From contig CAKSNH010000012.1 in NCBI GenBank assembly GCA_934476075.1, positions 1 through 64,000 on the forward strand: 64,000 bases of DNA, read 5' to 3'. Under the pieces are notes generated by a model, which saw nothing but the letters and a program-made list of their open reading frames with translations, made no database searches and had not been told where the DNA came from. Shown here in pieces: positions 44,221-50,551 of this stretch. Every line of letters starts with the position of its first letter. Position 1 is the first letter of the stretch. The translations under genes were made by a program, and so were the position numbers. The DNA comes from an uncultured Clostridia bacterium (lineage in GTDB: Bacteria > Bacillota > Clostridia > UBA1381).

Positions 44221-44691
44221 ATGAAAAAGATTATCCTAATGGGCAGAAGTGAATGTGGTAAAACGACACTTACGCAGGCATTAAAGGGAAAGAAAATTCA
44301 GTATCACAAGACGCAGTATGTGAATTATTTTGATGTGATTATAGATACGCCGGGAGAATATGTGCAGACGAAAAATCTGGGCGGTGCACTGGCGGTGTAT
44401 TCATACGAGGCTGATGTTGTGGGGTTATTATTGGGCGCACATGAGCCGTATTCGCTGTATCCGCCGAATATTACTTGTATGGCGAACAGAGATGTTATAG
44501 GGATTGTAACGCAGATTGACCGTCCGAATGCAAATCCGGAGCAGGCGGAACGCTGGCTGAGGCTTGCGGGGTGCAAGACTATATTCAAGGTCTGCTCGAA
44601 AACGGGCGAGGGTATACCGGAAATTTTGGAATATCTGCGTGAGGACGGCGATGTGCTGCCGTGGGAAAAGGACGAAAATTCAGCAAAATGA
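44221..44691 (+). CDS. EutP/PduV-like small GTPase
   Basis: 156 aa P-loop protein. It has G1 at GRSECGKTT (residues 7-15), a G3-like DTPGEY, G4 TQIDRP and the late CSKTGEGI. This is the EutP/PduV pattern seen in ethanolamine and propanediol microcompartment operons, but no microcompartment gene is in the window. AAAGGA is about 12 bases upstream. The gene directly follows the flagellin duplication. Its role as an orphan is unknown. Confidence 0.85.
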   Translation: MKKIILMGRSECGKTTLTQALKGKKIQYHKTQYVNYFDVIIDTPGEYVQTKNLGGALAVYSYEADVVGLLLGAHEPYSLYPPNITCMANRDVIGIVTQIDRPNANPEQAERWLRLAGCKTIFKVCSKTGEGIPEILEYLREDGDVLPWEKDENSAK

Positions 44692-44722
44692 CGTGATAAC
44701 AATTTAGCAAAATAAAGTATTT

Positions 44723-44766
44723 ATGCGGTTTTGGCGGTAAATCCACTAAATGAAACCGCATTTTTG
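44723..44766 (+). terminator. Terminator after the EutP-like gene
   Basis: ATGCGGTTT (44723-44731) pairs with AAACCGCAT (44753-44761) around a loop that itself can pair, followed by TTTTTG. Confidence 0.8.
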
Positions 44767-44826
44767 TAAATTTGTTTATATAGTTAGTATAAATTGTGTA
44801 TTTTTAGATAAAAAATTGTTAAAATA

Positions 44827-44856
44827 CTTGACAGAAGACGTGTTTTTTTGGTATAC
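44827..44856 (+). promoter_or_regulatory. Sigma-A promoter of the translation cluster
   Basis: TTGACA (44827-44832), 18-bp spacer, TATACT (44851-44856). The leader that follows contains GGCTA/TAGCC (44863-44887) and repeats of ATGCAAAT before the L7Ae-like gene. Confidence 0.85.
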
Positions 44857-44944
44857 TAGGATAGGCTAGTGAATATATCGTATAGCCGTAAATGTGCATA
44901 TGCAAATATGCAAATATTTTTTAATGGAGCGTGACAGTTACATC

Positions 44945-45187
44945 ATGATTTCAGACATTGATAAGCCTAATCTGCGTGTGGGTTACAAGCAGACTGTAAG
45001 AGCTTTAAATGAAAATCAAGCCGAGAAAGTTTTTGTTGCTTTGGACTCGGAAGACAGAATTTCGGAATCAGTTAAAGAATTGTGCAAAAAACAAAATGTG
45101 CCTTTTGAAATTATCGATACTATGCGTGAACTTGGTTCAATGTGCGGTATTGATGTGGGTGCGTCGTGTGCTGTCGTGATTAAATAA
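44945..45187 (+). CDS. L7Ae/YbxF-family K-turn RNA-binding protein
   Basis: 80 aa. The pattern GYKQTVRALNENQAEKVFVALD and SMCGIDVGASCAVVI matches the bacterial L7Ae-like proteins (YbxF in Bacillus) that bind K-turn RNA and sit beside rpsL. The ATG at 44945 gives family length but has a distant GGAG; an in-frame ATG at 44924 is an alternative. It is first in the str-like cluster, 68 bases before rpsL. Confidence 0.85.
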   Translation: MISDIDKPNLRVGYKQTVRALNENQAEKVFVALDSEDRISESVKELCKKQNVPFEIIDTMRELGSMCGIDVGASCAVVIK

Positions 45188-45255
45188 TTTCGTTTATAAT
45201 CGCTTTTGCGTTTATAATATATTTTTAATTTTAAAATGAGGAGGTGTAACACGAT

Positions 45256-45678
45256 ATGCCAACATTTAATCAGCTAGTCAGAAAGGGTAGACAAACAGTA
45301 GAAAAGAAGTCAACAGCTCCTGCTCTACAAAAAGGTTTGAATTCACTTCAAAAGCGTACTACAAACCAAAGCTCTCCACAAAAGAGAGGTGTTTGTACTG
45401 CTGTTAGAACAGCAACACCTAAGAAGCCTAACTCAGCTCTTCGTAAAATTGCCAGAGTAAGACTTACAAACGGTATTGAAGTAACAGCTTATATCCCTGG
45501 TATTGGTCACAATCTTCAAGAGCATAGCGTTGTTCTTATCAGAGGCGGAAGAGTAAAAGACCTTCCGGGTACAAGATACCACATTATCAGAGGTACTCTT
45601 GACACACAAGGCGTTGCAAAACGTATGCAATCAAGAAGTAAGTACGGTGCTAAGAGACCAAAACCGGAAAAGAAGTAA
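45256..45678 (+). CDS. rpsL: 30S ribosomal protein S12
   Basis: 140 aa. It carries the universally conserved decoding-centre segments TPKKPNSALRKIARVRL and PGIGHNLQEHSVVLIRGGRVKDLPG. Its lysines (KKPNS and GRVKDLPG) are the common streptomycin-resistance positions and are wild-type in form. GAGGAGG stands well before the ATG. Codon use is strongly biased. Confidence 0.98.
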   Translation: MPTFNQLVRKGRQTVEKKSTAPALQKGLNSLQKRTTNQSSPQKRGVCTAVRTATPKKPNSALRKIARVRLTNGIEVTAYIPGIGHNLQEHSVVLIRGGRVKDLPGTRYHIIRGTLDTQGVAKRMQSRSKYGAKRPKPEKK

Positions 45679-45712
45679 TTTATCGGTGAAATTAATCGGT
45701 ACAACTAAATCA

Positions 45713-45840
45713 CATGATTAGTGCGGCTTATCGAGTTATATCGTTTTGATATTTTATAGATGCTGACTGCACTGACAATCTGTCGGGAGAAATCCCAAAG
45801 ACTGAGTACCTGTGATTATGATTAATCATGAAGGAGGGAA
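45713..45840 (+). promoter_or_regulatory. Structured S12-S7 intercistronic region with alternative pairings
   Basis: CATGATTA (45713-45720) can pair with TAATCATG (45823-45830), which abuts the rpsG ribosome binding site AAGGAGGG (45831-45838). AATCACA (45708-45714) can instead pair with TGTGATT (45811-45817); the two overlap and exclude each other. Between them are GACA/TGTC and a GGGA-GAAA-TCCC tetraloop hairpin. In Escherichia coli this interval is the S7 autoregulatory site; the same function here is inference. Confidence 0.45.
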
Positions 45841-45845
45841 GAAAA

Positions 45846-46316
45846 GTGCCAAGAAAAGGTTTTATTGCAAAGAGAGAAGTTTTGGCAGACCCAATTTACA
45901 ACAGCGTTGTTGTTACTAAGCTAATCAACAATATCATGCTTGACGGTAAGAAGGGTGTTGCTCAACAAATCGTTTATGACGCATTTGATATTATCAGTGA
46001 AAAGACTGGTAAAGACCCATTAGAGGTATTTAACGAAGCTATGGACCAAATCATGCCTGTACTTGAAGTAAAGGCTAGACGTGTCGGTGGTGCTACTTAT
46101 CAAGTTCCTATGGAAGTTCGCCCTGAAAGACGTCAAACATTAGGTCTTAGATGGCTTACTCGTTATTCAAGAGAACGTAACGAAAGAACAATGAAGGAAC
46201 GTCTTGCAAACGAGCTTTTGGACGCTGTTAACGGTACAGGCGGTTCTGTTAAGAAACGTGAAGATACTCATAAGATGGCAGAAGCTAACAAGGCATTCGC
46301 TCACTATCGTTGGTAA
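45846..46316 (+). CDS. rpsG: 30S ribosomal protein S7
   Basis: 156 aa. The GTG start, seven bases after AAGGAGGG, gives the standard N-terminus MPRKGFIAKREV. KLINNIMLDGKKGVAQQIVYDAF, RRVGGATYQVPMEV and RWLTRYSRERNE are typical. It binds the 3' major domain of 16S rRNA. It lies 167 bases after rpsL and 241 before fusA, both longer gaps than usual. Confidence 0.98.
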   Translation: MPRKGFIAKREVLADPIYNSVVVTKLINNIMLDGKKGVAQQIVYDAFDIISEKTGKDPLEVFNEAMDQIMPVLEVKARRVGGATYQVPMEVRPERRQTLGLRWLTRYSRERNERTMKERLANELLDAVNGTGGSVKKREDTHKMAEANKAFAHYRW

Positions 46317-46371
46317 TTTTGAGTATTTGGTTTGGAAAATCCGCATTTGTGGATTGATGAACTTTTATAAT

Positions 46372-46448
46372 CGCATATAATGAACAAAACAGTAGATTAG
46401 CTCGGTGCAAAAGCATCGGTTAATTTACTGTATTCATATTATTATGCG
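46372..46448 (+). promoter_or_regulatory. Long hairpin in the rpsG-fusA gap
   Basis: CGCATA (46372-46377) pairs with TATGCG (46443-46448), ACAGTA (46389-46394) with TACTGT (46426-46431), and CGGTGC (46403-46408) with GCATCG (46413-46418) around an AAAA loop. This is a nested 77-base hairpin with no U-tract, so it is not an ordinary terminator. The remainder of 46317-46557 has no ORF. Confidence 0.5.
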
Positions 46449-46557
46449 GAAAATTTTGATTATAAGTCAATATACAATAGATATAATTCTTACGTTGTAA
46501 GAGATTGGTTCGATTTTATCGGACGCAGTTATAACGTCGGAAAGGAGGAAATTAATT

Positions 46558-48645
46558 TTGGGTAGAAAATTTACACTTGAAAATACAAGAAATATCGGTA
46601 TCATGGCTCACATCGATGCCGGTAAGACTACAACTACTGAAAGAATTTTGTTCTACACAGGTCGTGTGCATAAGATTGGTGAAACACACGAAGGTGCGGC
46701 TACAATGGACTGGATGGCTCAGGAACAAGAACGTGGTATCACTATTACTTCCGCTGCTACAACTTGTCAATGGAAAGGTAAGAGAATCAATATTATCGAT
46801 ACTCCGGGACACGTTGACTTTACAGTTGAAGTACAGCGTTCACTAAGAGTTTTGGACGGTTCTGTAACTGTAATGTGTGCTAAGGGCGGCGTTGAACCTC
46901 AATCTGAAACAGTTTGGCGTCAAGCTAATGATTATAATGTTCCTCGTATGGTATACGTAAACAAGATGGACATTATGGGTGCTGATTTTTATAGAGTTGT
47001 TGATATGATTAAAGAGCGTTTGCAAGCAAATGCTGTACCTATTCAACTTCCTATCGGTGCTGAGGATACTTTCAAAGGTATCATTGACCTTATGACAATG
47101 AAATCGGAAGTATACTATGATGACCTTGGTCAAGATGTTCGTGAAGAAGATATTCCGGCAGATATGTTGGAAAAAGCCGAAGAATACAGAGCAAGCATGG
47201 TTGAAGCTATCGCCGAAACAGACGAAGAGTTGATGATGAAGTATTTGGAAGGCGAAGAAATTTCTATTGACGAATTGAAGAAAGCTTTGAGAAAAGCTAC
47301 AATCGACAATGAAATTGTTCCGGTTCTTTGCGGTACTTCATACAGAAACAAAGGTGTTCAAATGCTTTTGGACGCTATTGTTGAATATATGCCTTCTCCG
47401 GTTGACGTTCCTCACATCAAGGGCGTAAATCCTGACACAGGCGAAGAAGACGAAAGACCTTCATCAGATGATGAACCTTTCGCAGCTCTTGCATTTAAGA
47501 TTGCTACTGACCCATTTGTAGGTAAGCTTTGCTTCTTCAGAGTTTACTCGGGTACAATTTCAGCCGGCAGCTATGTTCTTAATGCTTGTAAGGGCAACAA
47601 GGAACGTCTTGGACGTATCCTTCAAATGCACGCTAACCACAGAGAAGATATAGATATGGTTTACTCAGGTGATATTGCCGCTGCTGTTGGTTTGAAGAAC
47701 ACAACAACAGGTGATACACTTTGTGATGAAAAACACCCTATTATCCTTGAATCAATGGACTTCCCTGAACCGGTTATCCGTGTTGCTATCGAGCCTAAAA
47801 CAAAGGCCGGTCAAGAAAAGATGGGTATCGCTCTTGCAAAACTTGCAGAAGAAGACCCTACTTTCAAAACTTATACTGACGAAGAAACAGGTCAAACTAT
47901 CATCGCCGGTATGGGTGAGCTTCATCTTGAAATTATCGTTGACAGACTTCTTCGTGAATTTAAGGTTGAAGCTAATGTCGGTGAACCGCAAGTTTCTTAC
48001 AGAGAAGCTATCAGACGTGAAGTTAATATCGAACACAAGTATGCACGTCAATCAGGTGGTAAAGGTCAATACGGTCATGTATTGCTTAAACTTGAACCAT
48101 TGGAAGAAGGTAAAGGTTACGAATTCGTCAACGCTATTGTCGGCGGTGTAATCCCTAAGGAATACATTCCAGCTGTTGATGCCGGTGTACAAGGTGCTAT
48201 GCAATCAGGTGTACTTGCAGGTTACAACGTTGTTGACGTCAGAGTTACTCTTTATGATGGTTCTTACCATGAAGTCGATTCATCAGAAATGGCATTTAAG
48301 ATTGCCGCATCTATGGCATTTAAGGAAGGTATGAAGAAGGCTGACCCTGTTATCAAGGAGCCTATCATGCTTGTAAATGTTATCGTACCGGAAGAATACA
48401 TGGGTGATGTTATGGGTGACCTTACATCTCGTCGTGGTCTAATCCAAGGTATGGAAGCTCGTTCAGGTGGTGCTCAGCAAATCACAGCTATGGTACCGCT
48501 TTCTGAAATGTTTGGTTACGCTACTGAACTTCGTTCAAGAACTCAGGGTCGTGGTCAGTATTCTATGGAGCCTTCACATTATTCGGAAGTTCCAAAGGCA
48601 ATTCAGGAAAAGATTATGAGCGAAAGAAACAAATCTGCAAACTAA
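46558..48645 (+). CDS. fusA: Translation elongation factor G
   Basis: 695 aa GTPase that drives tRNA-mRNA translocation. It starts with TTG after AAAGGAGG. G1 is AHIDAGKTTTTERIL, G3 IDTPGHVDFTVEVQRSLRVLDG, G4 VNKMDIMG. Domain IV includes RQSGGKGQYGHV and domain V GMEARSGGAQQITAMVPLSEMFGYATELRS. It is full length with no sign of a degenerate EF-G2 paralogue. Confidence 0.98.
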   Translation: MGRKFTLENTRNIGIMAHIDAGKTTTTERILFYTGRVHKIGETHEGAATMDWMAQEQERGITITSAATTCQWKGKRINIIDTPGHVDFTVEVQRSLRVLDGSVTVMCAKGGVEPQSETVWRQANDYNVPRMVYVNKMDIMGADFYRVVDMIKERLQANAVPIQLPIGAEDTFKGIIDLMTMKSEVYYDDLGQDVREEDIPADMLEKAEEYRASMVEAIAETDEELMMKYLEGEEISIDELKKALRKATIDNEIVPVLCGTSYRNKGVQMLLDAIVEYMPSPVDVPHIKGVNPDTGEEDERPSSDDEPFAALAFKIATDPFVGKLCFFRVYSGTISAGSYVLNACKGNKERLGRILQMHANHREDIDMVYSGDIAAAVGLKNTTTGDTLCDEKHPIILESMDFPEPVIRVAIEPKTKAGQEKMGIALAKLAEEDPTFKTYTDEETGQTIIAGMGELHLEIIVDRLLREFKVEANVGEPQVSYREAIRREVNIEHKYARQSGGKGQYGHVLLKLEPLEEGKGYEFVNAIVGGVIPKEYIPAVDAGVQGAMQSGVLAGYNVVDVRVTLYDGSYHEVDSSEMAFKIAASMAFKEGMKKADPVIKEPIMLVNVIVPEEYMGDVMGDLTSRRGLIQGMEARSGGAQQITAMVPLSEMFGYATELRSRTQGRGQYSMEPSHYSEVPKAIQEKIMSERNKSAN

Positions 48646-48658
48646 TTTTAAAGATTGT

Positions 48659-48692
48659 TATCAAAAATGAGTATATTTACTCATTTTTGATA
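48659..48692 (+). terminator. Perfect 15-bp hairpin after fusA
   Basis: Bases 48659-48673 pair perfectly with 48678-48692 around TATT. The 3' arm contains TTTTT, but the sequence after the stem is not U-rich. It lies 13 bases after the fusA stop and before a separate tuf promoter, so termination is likely though the form is atypical. Confidence 0.7.
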
Positions 48693-48751
48693 ATTCAATT
48701 ACATTATAAAATCGGATTACTGAAAAATATTATTTAATTTGCATAAAAGAC

Positions 48752-48780
48752 TTGATTTTTTTGCAAATTAATTGTAAAAT
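48752..48780 (+). promoter_or_regulatory. Sigma-A promoter of tuf
   Basis: TTGATT (48752-48757), 17-bp spacer, TAAAAT (48775-48780), 41 bases before the tuf start. It allows EF-Tu to be made independently of fusA. Confidence 0.75.
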
Positions 48781-48821
48781 AGTAATTACGAACAGTTTAT
48801 ATATTAAGGAGGAAATACAAA

Positions 48822-50024
48822 ATGGCAAAAGCTAAATTTGAAAGAAATAAGCCACACGTAAACATTGGTACAATCGGTCACGTTGACCACGGTAAAACTT
48901 CTCTTACAGCTGCTATCACAAAGGTATTGGCTATGAAGGGTCAAGCTGCTTACGAAGCTTACGATATGATTGATAAGGCTCCGGAAGAAAGAGAAAGAGG
49001 TATCACAATTTCAACAGCTCACGTTGAGTACGAAACTGACAAACGTCACTACGCTCACGTTGACTGCCCGGGACACGCCGACTATGTAAAGAACATGATT
49101 ACAGGTGCTGCTCAAATGGACGGTGCTATCCTTGTTGTTTCTGCTGCTGACGGTCCTATGCCTCAAACAAGAGAACACATTCTTCTATCTCGTCAAGTAG
49201 GTGTTCCTTACATCGTTGTATTCATGAACAAGGCTGACCAAGTAGACGACCCAGAACTTATGGAACTTGTTGAAATGGAAATCAGAGACCTTCTAAATGA
49301 ATATGATTTCCCAGGCGATGATACTCCTATCATCTCAGGTTCAGCTCTTCAAGTGCTTGAATCTACATCAACAGATATCAACGCTCCTGAATACAAGTGT
49401 ATTCTTGACCTTATGGACGCTGTTGACAGCTATATCCCAACTCCTGAAAGAAAAGCTGACCTACCATTCTTGATGCCTATCGAAGATATCTTCTCAATCA
49501 CAGGCCGTGGTACAGTTGCTACAGGTAGAGTTGAAAGAGGTCAACTAAACATCAATGAAGAAGTTGAAATCGTTGGTCTTACAGACGAAAGAAGAAAAGT
49601 TGTTGTAACCGGTATCGAAATGTTCAGAAAGCTTCTTGACTTCGCTGAAGCAGGTGACAACATTGGTGCTCTTCTTCGTGGTGTTCAAAGAAACGAAATT
49701 CAAAGAGGTCAAGTATTGGCTAAACCTGGTACAATCAATCCTCACACAAAATTCAAAGGTGAAGTTTACGTATTGACAAAAGATGAAGGTGGTCGTCATA
49801 CTCCATTCTTCAACAATTACAGACCTCAATTCTATTTCAGAACAACAGACGTAACTGGTGTTATCAAGCTTCCAGAAGGTACAGAAATGTGTATGCCTGG
49901 CGATAACGTTAAGATGGAAGTTGAACTTATCACTCCAATCGCTATCGAAAAAGGTCTTCGTTTCGCTATCCGTGAAGGTGGTAGAACAGTTGGTTCAGGT
50001 GTCGTATCTGAAATCGAAGGTTAA
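48822..50024 (+). CDS. tuf: Translation elongation factor Tu
   Basis: 400 aa GTPase that delivers aminoacyl-tRNA. G1 is GHVDHGKTSLTAAI, G3 DCPGHADYVKNMITGAAQMDG, G4 NKADQVDDPELMELVEMEIR. Domain III has KPGTINPHTKFKGEVYVLTKDEGGRHTPF. Strong codon bias. The ribosome binding site AAGGAGG is ideal. It ends the translation cluster. Confidence 0.98.
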   Translation: MAKAKFERNKPHVNIGTIGHVDHGKTSLTAAITKVLAMKGQAAYEAYDMIDKAPEERERGITISTAHVEYETDKRHYAHVDCPGHADYVKNMITGAAQMDGAILVVSAADGPMPQTREHILLSRQVGVPYIVVFMNKADQVDDPELMELVEMEIRDLLNEYDFPGDDTPIISGSALQVLESTSTDINAPEYKCILDLMDAVDSYIPTPERKADLPFLMPIEDIFSITGRGTVATGRVERGQLNINEEVEIVGLTDERRKVVVTGIEMFRKLLDFAEAGDNIGALLRGVQRNEIQRGQVLAKPGTINPHTKFKGEVYVLTKDEGGRHTPFFNNYRPQFYFRTTDVTGVIKLPEGTEMCMPGDNVKMEVELITPIAIEKGLRFAIREGGRTVGSGVVSEIEG

Positions 50025-50070
50025 TTTTAATCTTATTTAGAATTTATATTTTGCTTTTTGCAAAATTTAT

Positions 50071-50107
50071 AAGGCGAATCGGCGTTAGTCGGTTCGTCTT
50101 TTTTTGT
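50071..50107 (+). terminator. Terminator after tuf
   Basis: GGCGAATCGG pairs (with G-U pairs) with TCGGTTCGTC around CGTTAG, followed by seven T. A second small hairpin (TTTTGC/GCAAAA) lies just upstream at 50050-50066. Confidence 0.8.
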
Positions 50108-50176
50108 TTTAAATTATATTTATTACTTTGCTATATAAGACAGAAGAAAAAATTAGAAAAAAATTTAATTTTTTTA

Positions 50177-50205
50177 TTGACAAATACAATATTACATGAT
50201 ACAAT
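50177..50205 (+). promoter_or_regulatory. Sigma-A promoter of the riboswitch-SLH transcript
   Basis: TTGACA (50177-50182), 17-bp spacer, TACAAT (50200-50205). Transcription from about 50212 would begin about 20 bases before the aptamer. Confidence 0.82.
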
Positions 50206-50229
50206 TATGATAATTAAATAAAGTGTATA

Positions 50230-50304
50230 TTAATGTAAAAAGCAAAGCTGTTGTGAAGCAGTGACGCAAAGCTAAAGGGTCTTGAAAAAGACAGCCAGTT
50301 GCCG
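50230..50304 (+). promoter_or_regulatory. Cyclic-di-GMP-I (GEMM) riboswitch
   Basis: The GEMM-I core is clear: AGCAAAGC, a short hairpin, GTGACGCAAAGCTAAAGGGTC (50260-50281), a second hairpin (GTCTTGAAAAAGAC) and the receptor-closing AGCCAGTTGCCG (50293-50304). It is followed directly by a terminator that shares its 3' strand. This is the class known to control motility and surface genes in Clostridia. Confidence 0.93.
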
Positions 50305-50331
50305 TAATTCCTTTGAATTGCGGTTTTTTTA
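50302..50331 (+). terminator. Terminator coupled to the c-di-GMP riboswitch
   Basis: CCGTAATTC (50302-50310) pairs with GAATTGCGG (50314-50322, one G-U pair) around CTT, then a run of T. The 5' arm overlaps the last bases of the aptamer, so ligand binding and terminator formation should compete; ligand would therefore favour readthrough. Confidence 0.85.
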
Positions 50332-50426
50332 TTACAGTTTTGCAAAATTATACATTAATTAGTATAGACAGTATTTAATTAGAAATTTTTAAAGATTATC
50401 TAAATGATAGGTTTATATAGTAAGTA

Positions 50427-50511
50427 AAAATGACATTATAAAAAAGTTTCTGATATAAACTTCGCTTGCGGGCGTAGAAATAAGGTAGTATTTTTGATTT
50501 TTTGTCATTTT
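50427..50511 (+). other. Second structured segment in the SLH-protein leader
   Basis: AAAATGACA (50427-50435) pairs with TGTCATTTT (50503-50511). Inside are GTTT/AAAC (50446-50460) and a GC-richer segment near 50461-50477. It lies between the riboswitch terminator and the start at 50552. The remaining part of this 220-base leader shows no ORF. The function is unknown. Confidence 0.45.
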
Positions 50512-50551
50512 GTTTTATGCAATTTCCTATAATTAAAAAGGAGAGGTAAAC

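Larger units (their letters stand above)
42788..44221 (+). repeat. Tandem duplication, unit B
   Basis: Second copy of the csrA-flagellin unit, bounded by TAATA at 42788-42792 (junction) and 44217-44221 (end, overlapping the start codon of the GTPase gene). The unit brings its own promoter, leader and terminator, so both flagellin genes should be expressed independently. Confidence 0.95.
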
